DNA of 64,000 nucleotides. Source: Paenibacillus typhae. Lineage in GTDB: Bacteria > Bacillota > Bacilli > Paenibacillales > Paenibacillaceae. The stretch's first letter is position 1, and the number at the start of each line of letters is the position of its first letter. The notes beneath the pieces were generated by a model, which worked only from the letters and a program-made list of their open reading frames with translations, ran no database searches and was not told where the DNA came from. Location: positions 124,001 through 188,000 of the forward strand of contig NZ_FNDX01000001.1 in NCBI RefSeq assembly GCF_900099765.1, given 5' to 3'. Below, one piece after another: positions 1 through 9,434 of the stretch. Both the position numbers and the translations under genes were made by a program.

Positions 1-1409
1 TCAAGAACACGTACCTTATAGTCGGAGAGATGCATTTCATCAAGCCGCGGGAAATAGGTCTTCAACGCTTTGCGCAGCGCATTATCCAGCGCGTTGACTG
101 GACCGTTGCCCTCGGCAGCAGTATAGAGGCTGTCACCGCCTACGCGTAGCTTAACGAAGGCCTCGGAGACTACAGGCTGGCCGGCATTTTTTTCAACAAG
201 CATCTTAAAGGATTCAAAGACAAACAGCTCGTTCAGCTCACCGGTTGCTTCACGCAGCAGCAGTTCCAGGGAGGCATCGGCACCTTCAAACTGATAGCCC
301 TGATGTTCAAGATTCTTAATCTTGTCAATGACTTTGCGGGCCTGCTCGCTGGTCGGGTCAAGACTCAGCCCCATATCCTGGGCTTTGGAGAGCACATTGC
401 TCTGGCCGGCAAGCTCCGAGACGAGTACCCGCTGCTTGTTACCGACCAGCTCCGGGGCAATATGTTCATATGTGCGGGAATCACGGAGGATTGCCGAGAC
501 ATGGATGCCGCCTTTATGCGCGAACGCGGCTGCTCCGACATAAGGCTGATTCACAGGCATATTCACATTGGCAACTTCGCTTACATAACGGGCGGTGTTG
601 GTCAGCTGCGGCAGAGAGTCGCCAGGTATGCAGTGATAGCCCATCTTGAGCTGAAGCGTCGGGATGATGGAGCACAGATTGGCATTTCCGCAGCGTTCGC
701 CGTACCCGTTGATGGTGCCCTGTACCTGGCGCGCTCCAGCGTTGATTGCACTCAATGCATTAGCAACAGCAAGCTCGCAGTCATTATGGGTGTGAATGCC
801 CAGAGCAGCGCCGGGAAGATGGGCCGAAACAGAAGTTACGATGTCGTATACTTCATTAGGCAGGGTACCGCCGTTCGTATCACACATGACAAGCCAGTCT
901 GCACCCGCCTCCCGGGCTTTGGCCAGCACGGCTGCAGCATATTCCGGATTGTTTTTGTAGCCGTCGAAGAAATGCTCGGCATCGAAGATGACCTCAAGGC
1001 CCTTCTGCTTGAGATAGGAGATGGAGTCGCCAATCATCGCGAGATTCTCCTCGAGCGTGGTCTGCAGTGCAGTATGCACATGGAAATCCCAAGATTTGCC
1101 GACCAGCGTAGCTGCAGGCACACCGGCATCAATCATTCTCTGCAGATTGTCATCATGCTCGGCGATGGAGTTTTTGCGGCGGGTGCTGCCGAAGGCGGTG
1201 ATTTTGGCGTTCAGATACAATTCCTTGACCCGTTTGAAAAACTCAATGTCTTTATTGTTGCTACCCGGTATGCCACCTTCAATGTAATGCACACCGAGAT
1301 CATCGAGCTTCTTGGCAATCTTCAGCTTGTCATCTGCCGACAGACTGATGCCCTCGCCTTGTGTGCCGTCGCGAAGTGTCGTATCGAAGATGGAAATGGA
1401 CTTAGACAT
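1..1409 (-). CDS. cimA: (R)-citramalate synthase, 3' end cut by the window edge
   Basis: The reverse strand reads a long open frame starting MSKSISIFDTTLRDGTQGEG, the signature of the alpha-isopropylmalate/homocitrate/citramalate synthase family, with the GxxER-type stretch GYGERCGNANL further in. CimA condenses pyruvate with acetyl-CoA to citramalate, a threonine-independent entry to isoleucine synthesis in the cytosol. Near residue 260 the frame also has the HKGGIHVSA motif typical of the family. About 470 residues are present; the family is usually near 530, so the C-terminal regulatory domain is incomplete at base 1. The start is supported by an AGGAGG site about 7 bases upstream. LeuA-type paralogues are the alternative, but the DTTLRDGTQGEG variant fits CimA better than LeuA. 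Upstream lie three 63-bp repeats. Confidence 0.88.
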   Translation of the reverse strand, partial: MSKSISIFDTTLRDGTQGEGISLSADDKLKIAKKLDDLGVHYIEGGIPGSNNKDIEFFKRVKELYLNAKITAFGSTRRKNSIAEHDDNLQRMIDAGVPAATLVGKSWDFHVHTALQTTLEENLAMIGDSISYLKQKGLEVIFDAEHFFDGYKNNPEYAAAVLAKAREAGADWLVMCDTNGGTLPNEVYDIVTSVSAHLPGAALGIHTHNDCELAVANALSAINAGARQVQGTINGYGERCGNANLCSIIPTLQLKMGYHCIPGDSLPQLTNTARYVSEVANVNMPVNQPYVGAAAFAHKGGIHVSAILRDSRTYEHIAPELVGNKQRVLVSELAGQSNVLSKAQDMGLSLDPTSEQARKVIDKIKNLEHQGYQFEGADASLELLLREATGELNELFVFESFKMLVEKNAGQPVVSEAFVKLRVGGDSLYTAAEGNGPVNALDNALRKALKTYFPRLDEMHLSDYKVRVL

Positions 1410-1424
1410 TAAGTCTCCTCCTAA

Positions 1425-1613
1425 AAGTTTTGTGAGCATGGCTTCCACGAACTGCTTCGTGCAAAACTGGCTCCGAAAGCATATGCTAAGTTTTGTGAGC
1501 ATGGCTTCCACGAACTGCTTCGTGCAAAACTGGCTCCGAAAGCATATGCTAAGTTTTGTGAGCATCTGCTCCATTGATTCGGCTTCGCGCAAAACTGTCT
1601 TCGGAAGCATCAG
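1425..1613. repeat. Three tandem 63-bp units upstream of cimA
   Basis: Units begin at 1425, 1488 and 1551. The first two are identical; the third is diverged. Each unit holds nested inverted repeats: AGTTTTG pairs with CAAAACT, and inside it CACGAA pairs with TTCGTG around a 4-base loop. The array lies between the divergent starts of cimA and dinB. It is not a CRISPR: units are directly adjacent and have no spacers. The segment at 1455-1487 resembles the interior of the MITE-like element at 43,556. Confidence 0.9.
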
Positions 1614-1768
1614 CTACGTATTGAAATAATTTTTATATTATAGCATTTTTACGCGGGAATGTAACAAAGAACTTTACAGGAGAGATACGTCTTTAATTGA
1701 CCTCCTGCAGACAAAAGCGTTATGCTGAATTGAACAATGGAAACCATGTAGATAAGAAGGTAGATATT

Positions 1769-3061
1769 GTGCATAATGTAGACCAATATTATCCGGCAAG
1801 CGGAAGGGTTATCCTGCATGTGGATATGAACGCTTTTTACTGCTCTGTGCATGAAGCGGAGGACCCGGATCAGTATAAAGGCAAGCCTACTGCCGTTGCC
1901 GGGAGTGTCGAGCAGCGCAGGGGGATCATTGTAACCTGTTCCTATGCAGCCCGCAGACTCGGGATATCTACAGGAATGCAGGTGCAAAAAGCGCTGCGCA
2001 TATGCCCGTCCTTAACTCTTATTCAGCCGAACTTTCATCTATACCGCAAATATTCCAATGCTTTTATGCAGATTGCCTATAGCTATACCCCGCTGCTTGA
2101 AGCGGTCTCAATCGATGAATGTTATCTTGATATTACCGGCTCCAAACAGTTTGGCACTCCGCTGGAAATTGCCGGGGAGATACAGAGGCGGATTATGGAT
2201 GAGCTGGGTCTTCCCTGCTCGATCGGCGTTGCACCCAACAAGCTTCTCGCTAAAATGGCCTCGGATCTGAAAAAGCCGAACGGTATATCCGTGCTGCGCC
2301 TGCGAGATGTACCTGAGGTGCTGTGGAACAAGCCGTGCGGTGAAATGTTCGGGATCGGCGGCAAGACGGCTGAGAAGCTGCGCAAGCTGGGAATCTACAA
2401 TATAGGCCAGCTTGCGGCAGCCGACGAGCGGATGCTTACAGACCATTTCGGGGTGATGGGCTCCTGGCTGAAACGGGCCGGTAACGGCATTGATTACGGA
2501 GTGGTTAATCCTGAGCGTGAACAGAGCAAGTCCATCGGACATACGACAACCTTGCCCAAGGATGTGGTCGGGCTGGCAGATGCAAGGCCAATCCTGCTCA
2601 ATCTCAGTGACCAGGTGGCAAGGCGGCTGCGGAAGCAGGGACTGGTGGCTTCAGGCGTGCAGCTTACAATCCGTACCCCTGATATGAAGACCATTACACG
2701 CTCCCGACAGCTTGAGGCCCCGACAGAAACCGCCGAGGATATTTACAAGGTTGTGTGTGATCAGTTTGCCCGCCACTGGAAAGGCGACAAGCCCGTAAGG
2801 CTGCTCGGCGTAACCCTGCAGAACCTTAGCCCCAAGGAAGAGTCGGCAATTCAGCTTGACCTGTTCGATTATGAACGGCAGCCGAAGAAGGAATCCCTGA
2901 ACAAGGCCATGGATATGCTGCGCAACAAATTCGGTGAGAATGCCGTGCTTACCGCCGGAATGCTCAGCGGCAGCCATTCCGCCCGGCTGCGTAACCATAA
3001 GGAGCGCGGTACCTCACTGCAAAAGGATAATCTGCGGCAGGTGGACCACGATAAAGACTGA
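1769..3061 (+). CDS. dinB: DNA polymerase IV (Y-family translesion polymerase)
   Basis: This is an error-prone translesion polymerase that extends past damaged bases in the cytoplasm. The palm motif HVDMNAFYCSVHEA near the N-terminus carries the first metal-binding Asp, and SIDECYLD carries the second acidic pair. Helix-hairpin-helix residues follow (MFGIGGKTAEKLRKLGI), then the little-finger domain, and finally a C-terminal part with QLDLF resembling a beta-clamp-binding motif. The chosen start is GTG 1769, preceded by AAGAAGG at 8 bases, giving 430 residues, usual for the family. An in-frame TTG at 1697 would add 24 residues of poor conservation. It is divergent from cimA across the 63-bp repeat array. 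Confidence 0.9.
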   Translation: MHNVDQYYPASGRVILHVDMNAFYCSVHEAEDPDQYKGKPTAVAGSVEQRRGIIVTCSYAARRLGISTGMQVQKALRICPSLTLIQPNFHLYRKYSNAFMQIAYSYTPLLEAVSIDECYLDITGSKQFGTPLEIAGEIQRRIMDELGLPCSIGVAPNKLLAKMASDLKKPNGISVLRLRDVPEVLWNKPCGEMFGIGGKTAEKLRKLGIYNIGQLAAADERMLTDHFGVMGSWLKRAGNGIDYGVVNPEREQSKSIGHTTTLPKDVVGLADARPILLNLSDQVARRLRKQGLVASGVQLTIRTPDMKTITRSRQLEAPTETAEDIYKVVCDQFARHWKGDKPVRLLGVTLQNLSPKEESAIQLDLFDYERQPKKESLNKAMDMLRNKFGENAVLTAGMLSGSHSARLRNHKERGTSLQKDNLRQVDHDKD

Positions 3062-3463
<402 letters not shown>

Positions 3464-3543
3464 TCTTACAGGCTGGCGGTTTCGCACCGGATATGAGGGC
3501 CGGATATAAGATACAGGCTTATATTTGATTCTTGTATACACAT

Positions 3544-3592
3544 AAAGACATCTTTACGCCGGCTTTGACCGGCGGGGATGTCTTTTTTGCTT
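3544..3592 (+). terminator. Rho-independent terminator after fer
   Basis: AAAGACATC pairs with GATGTCTTT, with an inner GCCGG/CCGGC stem, followed by a run of T. Confidence 0.85.
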
Positions 3593-3641
3593 GGACAGGC
3601 CGATATAAGGTATAAAGAATCCATTACCCGCGGAGGCCCAG

Positions 3642-5087
3642 ATGAAAAATTCGCAGCATCTCAAGGCTTATGTCCAAATGCACCCCGATAACAAGATGGC
3701 ATGGTACTTGCTTGGTAAGGAATACTATAAGAACGGCCAGCAGGGGAAGGCAAACTATTGCTTCAATCAGGCCGGAGAAGTGTATGAAGCTTTTGAACGC
3801 AGCAAAGTTCCGGCAGACATGCTGCGTGAATATGAGGATGGCCTGCTCAAGGTGGAGCATGAACGCCACCAGGCCGGGCTCCGCAAACGCCGGCTGCTGG
3901 TTGCGCTGGCACTTACCCTGCTCGTGTTCCTGCCGTCCGCAGTTCCAGCCGGCACGGACGCGGGGAGCGGGGCAGCTCTGGCGTCCCTGCTTAGTGAAGC
4001 GGCTGACGCCTCTGTCGAACCTGCAGCGGATAAAACCGGGGCAGAGCAGGTGAATGCGCCTGAAGAGCCGGAGCCAGGGCTGGCTTTCACGGCAATGGGC
4101 AGTGACGCCGCAGCCTCCGGAGCGGCGATTGCGCAGCTGCTGCGGGACGGAGCCCGTTCAGCTACAGCAATTCTGGCGATGGAGCGCTCCGGGAAGTGGC
4201 TGCTATGGAAAGAAAAGCTTCCGCTGGCCGCAACCGTGGTCCAGAGCGGAAAGGGCCGCGCTGTATACCAGTCCTATGATAAGGCGGGCTGCCGCTGCGA
4301 GCCGCCGGAAGCCGGAGCCTTGCAGCAGCAGGCCGGACAGTGGCAGCGGCAGCAGGAGCAGCTGGCTGTGCTGTGGAGCGCTATGCTCGCTTACAGAAGC
4401 AGCGAAGGCAGTCTTCCGCCATCCCTCGCCGCACTTACCGGTGCATTTCCCGGCAACTGGCTGGGCGGAACTACTCCCCTGATGAAGGAGAAATTCGCCT
4501 CTGTACGGAATGTGGCAGCCGCAGGAGCAGCACAGCAGCCTGCGGCAGACCCGGGCGGTAAGGAAACAGCTTCCGGCAGCGGGGAAGCCGCCGGAGGTAA
4601 TGCAGCCGCCGCCGGAAGCGGAGGGCAGGAGCTGCCCTTTTTTACCGGACCGCTCACTATAATAGTAGATAAACAAAATCACCGCCTGGCAGTAACCAGC
4701 GGCTCCGTTATTATCAGAAATTATAAAGTGGGACTGGGCGGCGCGAGGACGCCGGAGGGGACTTTTACCATCACAGATAAGGTAGTGAACCCTAACGGGC
4801 GCGACAACGGGGAATTCGGCAGCAGGGGAATGCAGCTATCGGACAGCAATTATGCCATTCATGGAACAGATGAGCCGGAGAGCATCGGCAAGGATGAATC
4901 GCTGGGCTGTATCCGGATGAGCCGTGAGGATGTGGAGGAGCTATTCGCCATGGTACCGATGGGTACGAAGGTGCAGATTAGTAAAGGGGGTCTGCCTGAA
5001 GAACTGCTGGTTCCTGCGGATCGTTATCCTTCAGAAGCACCCGGCAATCAGACGAACCCCAATAAAGTCTACCACTGGCTAAATTAG
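3642..5087 (+). CDS. Membrane-anchored L,D-transpeptidase (YkuD domain)
   Basis: A 481-residue protein in three parts. Residues 1-60 look like a short TPR-type helical region (WYLLGKEYYKNGQQGKANYCFNQAG is split by helices). Residues about 87-105 are a single membrane anchor. A long Ala/Gly/Gln-rich linker leads to a C-terminal YkuD domain from about 340. The catalytic pair is visible: His407 in AIHGTD and Cys423 in SLGCIRMS. YkuD enzymes form 3-3 cross-links in peptidoglycan or modify spore cortex, outside the membrane. Start ATG 3642 has GGAGG 7 bases upstream. The N-terminal cytosolic helical part is unusual for the family, which usually pairs YkuD with LysM, and may receive a partner protein. 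The stop overlaps the stop of the convergent small gene at 5084. Confidence 0.88.
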   Translation: MKNSQHLKAYVQMHPDNKMAWYLLGKEYYKNGQQGKANYCFNQAGEVYEAFERSKVPADMLREYEDGLLKVEHERHQAGLRKRRLLVALALTLLVFLPSAVPAGTDAGSGAALASLLSEAADASVEPAADKTGAEQVNAPEEPEPGLAFTAMGSDAAASGAAIAQLLRDGARSATAILAMERSGKWLLWKEKLPLAATVVQSGKGRAVYQSYDKAGCRCEPPEAGALQQQAGQWQRQQEQLAVLWSAMLAYRSSEGSLPPSLAALTGAFPGNWLGGTTPLMKEKFASVRNVAAAGAAQQPAADPGGKETASGSGEAAGGNAAAAGSGGQELPFFTGPLTIIVDKQNHRLAVTSGSVIIRNYKVGLGGARTPEGTFTITDKVVNPNGRDNGEFGSRGMQLSDSNYAIHGTDEPESIGKDESLGCIRMSREDVEELFAMVPMGTKVQISKGGLPEELLVPADRYPSEAPGNQTNPNKVYHWLN

Positions 5088-5221
5088 TTGCCCGCTACCA
5101 GAAACAGAACGATAATCAGAAGAATCAGCAGGACCAGACTTGCACTAATCCACAGAATTGCTTTGCGGTTCACTTCTTCTTTCTTCTGCTGAAGTGTTGG
5201 AGGTTTGCGTTTTGTTGACAT
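5084..5221 (-). CDS. Small single-pass membrane protein, 45 residues
   Basis: Starting at 5221 the reverse strand encodes MSTKRKPPTLQQKKEEVNR followed by about 23 hydrophobic residues (SASLVLLILLIIVLFLVAG) and a stop. A GAGGG site lies 10 bases upstream. The basic N-terminus suggests a cytosolic N-terminus and one membrane helix. I do not recognise a family. Its stop codon overlaps that of the convergent transpeptidase gene by 4 bases, so the two ends are tightly packed. Confidence 0.75.
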   Translation of the reverse strand: MSTKRKPPTLQQKKEEVNRKAILWISASLVLLILLIIVLFLVAGN

Positions 5222-5431
5222 AATAGCCATCCCTCTTTCTCTCTTTATCGGTGATTACCCTTACATTGTAATGGGTTTGGATGAAAATTACTATACTCCC
5301 GGCCTCAGCATGGAAGATCCATAGGGTAAAAAACTTTTCTTTTCGCCCGGAAACGGATAAAATTAAGAAGAAAACTAATGAAACGGGGAATCGGAGGACG
5401 ATTCGGGTAATCCCTTGAAGGAGCGAGAACG

Positions 5432-6532
5432 TTGCTGTATCGGCATTTAGGCAAACCTATTTTCTTTAAAATGGACCCGGAAAAAGCGCATCATCTCGTA
5501 ATCGGCGGATTAAACAAAGCGGCATTTGTTCCCGGCGGCAGCGCGGCTATGCGGCTTATGTACGGTGTCCCCGAAACTGCGGATATGGCAGTTGATTTGT
5601 TCGGTGTGCATTTCCCTACACCGGTTGGCCTTGCGGCCGGTCTCGACAAGAATGCGGAGGCGGTCGGCGGCTTCTCATCCATCGGCTTCGGATTTATGGA
5701 AGTCGGCACAGTAACGCCCGTAGGGCAGCCGGGCAATGACAGTCCAAGACTATTCCGCCTGATTCCTGATGAAGCGCTCATCAACCGGATGGGCTTCAAT
5801 AATGAAGGCGCAGAGGCGATGGCAGATCGCCTGAAAGGTCTTAAGCAGCGCAGGATACCGGTAGCGGTCAATATCGGGCGCAATAAATCCACTCCGAATG
5901 AAACTGCGCATGAGGATTACCGCAAGTGTATCCGCACGCTGTATCCGTACGGTGATTTTTTTGTGGTTAATATCAGCTCGCCGAACACGCCGGACCTGCG
6001 CAGTCTGCAGCATGGCAGTGAGCTGTCGAAGCTGCTCTCTGAGGTGAAGGAGGAGATGGCGGTCCAGCACAGCAAGAGCGGCAAGGCCAAGGCCAAAAGC
6101 CTGCTGGTCAAAATAGCTCCGGATGTCAGTGACAGCGAACTGGAATTTATGGTACATACGCTTTCAGAAGCTGGAGTAGACGGTGTTATTGCAACTAACA
6201 CTACGCTAAGCCGCGAGGGGCTGACCAGCGACAAAGCCGGGGAAACGGGAGGGCTGAGCGGCAAGCCGCTCAGGGACCGGTCGACGGAAATTATCCGCAG
6301 CATTTACCGCCAGACCGGCGGCAAGCTGCCGATTATCGGCTCAGGCGGAATATTCAGCAGCCAGGATGCGTATGACAAAATCCGGGCAGGCGCAAGCCTG
6401 GTTGAAATTTATACGGCGCTCATCTATGAAGGACCGGAGGTTAACCGCCGGCTGCATGCCGGACTAAGGCAGCTCCTGCGGCGGGACGGATTCTCTCATA
6501 TCCTGGAAGCGGTGGGCGCCGATCATCACTGA
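5432..6532 (+). CDS. pyrD: Dihydroorotate dehydrogenase, quinone-dependent
   Basis: A class 2 dihydroorotate dehydrogenase of 366 residues that oxidises dihydroorotate to orotate in pyrimidine synthesis and passes electrons to quinone. The N-terminal helical extension (YRHLGKPIFFKMDPEKAHH) that docks to the membrane is present, as are AAGLDKNAEAVGG for FMN binding, the NISSPNTPDLR loop with the catalytic-base Ser typical of class 2, and GSGGIFS near the phosphate of FMN. The start is TTG 5432 with AAGGAG 9 bases upstream. It is unusual in that Bacillus relatives often carry the class 1B enzyme in the pyr operon; here pyrD is alone, next to relQ. Confidence 0.93.
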   Translation: MLYRHLGKPIFFKMDPEKAHHLVIGGLNKAAFVPGGSAAMRLMYGVPETADMAVDLFGVHFPTPVGLAAGLDKNAEAVGGFSSIGFGFMEVGTVTPVGQPGNDSPRLFRLIPDEALINRMGFNNEGAEAMADRLKGLKQRRIPVAVNIGRNKSTPNETAHEDYRKCIRTLYPYGDFFVVNISSPNTPDLRSLQHGSELSKLLSEVKEEMAVQHSKSGKAKAKSLLVKIAPDVSDSELEFMVHTLSEAGVDGVIATNTTLSREGLTSDKAGETGGLSGKPLRDRSTEIIRSIYRQTGGKLPIIGSGGIFSSQDAYDKIRAGASLVEIYTALIYEGPEVNRRLHAGLRQLLRRDGFSHILEAVGADHH

Positions 6533-6560
6533 AGGATGAATGGACAGGAGGACGAAGGCG

Positions 6561-7373
6561 ATGGACGGCAGGGACTGGGGAACTTTTTTGCTTCCATATG
6601 AACAGACTGTGGAGGAACTCAAGGTTAAATTCAAAACAATGCGCTCGGAGCTCAAAAAGAGAGAGGAATACACACCGATCGAATTTGTAACCGGACGTGT
6701 AAAGCGGCTGTCCAGCATTCTGGAAAAGGCCAAGCGTCTGAACGTGAAGATGGAGGATCTGGAGACAGGCATTGAGGATATCGCCGGCATCCGGATCATG
6801 TGCCAGTTCGTTGAGGACATCCGCAGAGTGGCGGAATATATCCGTGCCCGCAAGGATCTGGAAGTGCTGTATGAGAAGGATTACATTACGAATTATAAGG
6901 AAAGCGGCTACCGCAGCTTCCATATGATTATTAAATATCCGGTACAGACTGCCCTGGGACAAAAGATCGTACTGGCCGAAATTCAGATCCGCACGCTGGC
7001 AATGAATTTCTGGGCCACCATCGAGCATTCCCTGAACTATAAATACCGCGAAAGCCTGCCGGATGAAATGCGGCTGCGCCTGAAGACGGCAGCAGAAGCC
7101 GCATCGATTCTGGACAGTGAAATGTCCAGCATCCGTGAAGAAATTCTGGAGGCGCAGAAGCTATTCGAGGAAAACTCCAATACAACCACACAGGTACTTA
7201 CCGCGATCCACCAGCTGTATTTCTATCATCTGGTGAATGAGGCGATTGAGAGCCAGAACCGCTTCAATGAGATCTGGCAGACGCAGGACATGGAAGCGAT
7301 GAAGCAGCTGCTGGAGCATGTGCGCGAACTGATCTCGAATGCCAAAAAGGACAGTCTGCCGGATGGCCTATGA
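6561..7373 (+). CDS. relQ: Small alarmone synthetase (GTP pyrophosphokinase, RelQ/YjbM type)
   Basis: Makes (p)ppGpp from ATP and GDP/GTP in the stringent response. It has only the synthetase domain, with no HD hydrolase, TGS or ACT domain. Matching motifs include PIEFVTGRVKRLSSILEKA, the metal-binding DIAGIRIMCQF, KESGYRSFHMI and EIQIRTLAMNFWATIEHSLNYKY, all near-identical in style to B. subtilis YjbM. At 270 residues it is longer than YjbM (about 211) because of a C-terminal helical tail after residue 210. ATG 6561 is chosen since AGGAGG sits 9 bases before it; an upstream ATG at 6540 has no proper spacing. The last codons overlap the DUF309 gene, so the two are probably co-translated. Confidence 0.92.
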   Translation: MDGRDWGTFLLPYEQTVEELKVKFKTMRSELKKREEYTPIEFVTGRVKRLSSILEKAKRLNVKMEDLETGIEDIAGIRIMCQFVEDIRRVAEYIRARKDLEVLYEKDYITNYKESGYRSFHMIIKYPVQTALGQKIVLAEIQIRTLAMNFWATIEHSLNYKYRESLPDEMRLRLKTAAEAASILDSEMSSIREEILEAQKLFEENSNTTTQVLTAIHQLYFYHLVNEAIESQNRFNEIWQTQDMEAMKQLLEHVRELISNAKKDSLPDGL

Positions 7374-7815
7374 ACCGCTGTACCTGGCATATCTGGTCTA
7401 CTTTAACCGGGACAGGGATTATTTTGAATGCCATGAGGTGCTTGAAGAGCTGTGGCTCGCCAACGACAAAGACCCTTTATACAAAGCGCTGCTGCAGGTG
7501 GCAGTCGGACTGTATCATTTCCGAAACGGTAATGTGCGCGGCGGCATGATCATGATGAACAGGTCACATAGCGTGCTGGGAACGTATCCCGGCGAGACGC
7601 TGGGCATTAATCTAGCCAAGCTGGTGCAGGAGGTAGGGCTGTATGCTTCACAGCTCAATCACTACGCTGAAAGGCCGTTTGCTTATTACGACCTGACGAT
7701 TGAAGTTGCCGATCCGGCGCTTGCACAGGAAGTAGAGCTGGCTGCGTCTGGCATTGTGCCTAACCGGCCGCAGCGGCGCGGCCCGCAAAGACCAGCGAAA
7801 GGGCACCGCAAATAA
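7363..7815 (+). CDS. DUF309 family protein
   Basis: A 150-residue protein with the family hallmark YFECHEVLEELW and a second helix ALLQVAVGLYHFRNGNVRGG. The role of DUF309 is unknown; the conserved His/Glu residues on paired helices hint at a metal or small-molecule site. ATG 7363 overlaps the relQ stop by 11 bases, and a GGAC-type site inside relQ precedes it. The C-terminus is basic and Arg/Pro rich. Operon structure with relQ is clear but says little about function. Confidence 0.85.
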   Translation: MAYEPLYLAYLVYFNRDRDYFECHEVLEELWLANDKDPLYKALLQVAVGLYHFRNGNVRGGMIMMNRSHSVLGTYPGETLGINLAKLVQEVGLYASQLNHYAERPFAYYDLTIEVADPALAQEVELAASGIVPNRPQRRGPQRPAKGHRK

Positions 7816-7914
7816 CGACGCAATAATAGGAGCACCAAATCAGGAGCACCCGCAGGGGTGTTCCTTGATTATTGATCCCCAAAATTCAGGTAACACAAGC
7901 AGGAGGACAGCATC

Positions 7915-9432
7915 ATGGCAGCACAACTGCCCGGCACTTTCACAGAGCGGATGAAGGAGCTGCTGGGGACAGAATATGAGCAATTTGCGGAAACCTATAA
8001 GGAGACACCTTATGCGGGTATCCGTGTCAATACACTGAAAATTACGGTTCCGGAGCTGCTCGAACGCTCTCCGTTTGACCTTGAGCCTATCCCATGGTGT
8101 CCTACAGGCTTCTATACGGAAGAAGGCGCACGGCCGGGTAAGCATCCGTATTACCATGCCGGCTTGTACTATATCCAGGAGCCAAGCGCCATGGCGCCGG
8201 TTGAGCTGCTGGTTATTCAGCCCGGTGACCGGGTGCTCGACTTATGTGCTGCGCCGGGAGGCAAGTCTACCCAGATCGCTGCTAAGCTTCAGGGCACAGG
8301 ACTGCTGATCAGCAATGATCTCCATCCGGACCGGACCAAGGCGCTGGCTAAAAATCTGGAGCTGTACGGCGTAAGGAACGGTATTGTGCTGAACGAGAGC
8401 CCGGAGCGGATTGCTGCGGCTTTTCCGGGCTTTTTCGACCGGATTCTGATTGATGCACCCTGTTCCGGAGAAGGCATGTTCCGGAAAGACGAGGACATGG
8501 TGAAGCAGTGGGAGCCGGGGACTCCCCGGAAGTATGCCGATATGCAGCGGGAGATACTGCTCGCCGCAGCGGATTCGCTGAAGCCTGGAGGTACGATTGT
8601 GTATTCGACATGCACCTTCGCCCCGGAGGAGAATGAAGGGTCGATCCTGGAATTCCTCGCCGGGCATCCGCAGTTTACGGCGGTCCCGGCGGGCGGGTCC
8701 GGCTGGTTCGCGCCGGGCCTGGACGGACTCCCCGAGGCCGCGCGGCTGTGGCCGCACAAGGTCAAGGGCGAGGGCCATTTCATGGCGGTGCTGCGCCATG
8801 ACGGCAGTGCCGCTGCGCCAGGAAGTGACGGGGACGCGGATACCGCGCTCCCGGCTTCCGTGCGCAGCAAGGGCGGTTCAGCCGCCCGGCCGGTCAAGGC
8901 GGGCGGCGGCAAAGACCGCGAGGCCAAAGGCGGCCGCGGTCAAGGCAAAGGCGGCGGCGCGCGCGGGCAGCGGCCGCAGGGCTCCGGCATCGATGCGGCG
9001 CTGGCCGCGTTCGCCGGGTTCTGCCGGGAGCAGCTCGGCTGGCAGCCGGCCGGCTTCCCGGTGCTGTTCGGCGAGCATCTGTACGTCTCGCCGCTGCCGT
9101 CTTCAGCCCTGGACGGACTCAAAACGATCCGTCCGGGCTGGTATATGGGCCAGCTGCGCAGCGGCCGGTTCATTCCCGGCCATCCGCTGGCGACGGCGCT
9201 GAAGCCTTCCGAGAGCGGCCGCAGCCTGTCACTGGACAGCACAAATGGTGAAGCCGTGTCCTATCTGAAAGGCGAGACGCTTGCTGTTCCCGAACAGCGG
9301 CTGGCTGTGCAGCCCGGCAGCTCCCCCAAAGGATATGTCCTGGTCTGCATCGACGGATTCAGTGCAGGCTGGGGCAAATGGCAGGACGGTATGCTGAAGA
9401 ATGAATATCCCGCAGGATGGAGGTGGACCTAA
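7915..9432 (+). CDS. RsmB/RsmF-type rRNA cytosine-C5 methyltransferase
   Basis: A SAM-dependent enzyme placing 5-methylcytosine on rRNA. Motif I DLCAAPGGKSTQIA binds SAM. DAPCSGEGMFRKDED holds the motif IV cysteine and YSTCTFAPEENE the motif VI catalytic cysteine. Residues about 295-355 are a Gly/Lys/Arg-rich linker that is unusually GC-rich, leading to a C-terminal RsmF-like RNA-binding domain. Total length is 505. AGGAGG lies 9 bases before ATG 7915. A second family member of 465 residues is encoded at 12167-13564, so the two may methylate different positions. The next gene follows after 2 bases, forming an rRNA-modification pair. Confidence 0.9.
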   Translation: MAAQLPGTFTERMKELLGTEYEQFAETYKETPYAGIRVNTLKITVPELLERSPFDLEPIPWCPTGFYTEEGARPGKHPYYHAGLYYIQEPSAMAPVELLVIQPGDRVLDLCAAPGGKSTQIAAKLQGTGLLISNDLHPDRTKALAKNLELYGVRNGIVLNESPERIAAAFPGFFDRILIDAPCSGEGMFRKDEDMVKQWEPGTPRKYADMQREILLAAADSLKPGGTIVYSTCTFAPEENEGSILEFLAGHPQFTAVPAGGSGWFAPGLDGLPEAARLWPHKVKGEGHFMAVLRHDGSAAAPGSDGDADTALPASVRSKGGSAARPVKAGGGKDREAKGGRGQGKGGGARGQRPQGSGIDAALAAFAGFCREQLGWQPAGFPVLFGEHLYVSPLPSSALDGLKTIRPGWYMGQLRSGRFIPGHPLATALKPSESGRSLSLDSTNGEAVSYLKGETLAVPEQRLAVQPGSSPKGYVLVCIDGFSAGWGKWQDGMLKNEYPAGWRWT

Positions 9433-9434
9433 GC

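Noticed and set aside
303..1412. Long forward frame of 369 codons at the left edge.
   Set aside because: It is antisense to citramalate synthase, whose reverse frame has clear family motifs and a ribosome site.
1425..1613. Looks at first like a short CRISPR array (three repeats).
   Set aside because: Units are contiguous 63-bp tandem copies without spacers, and no cas gene is nearby.
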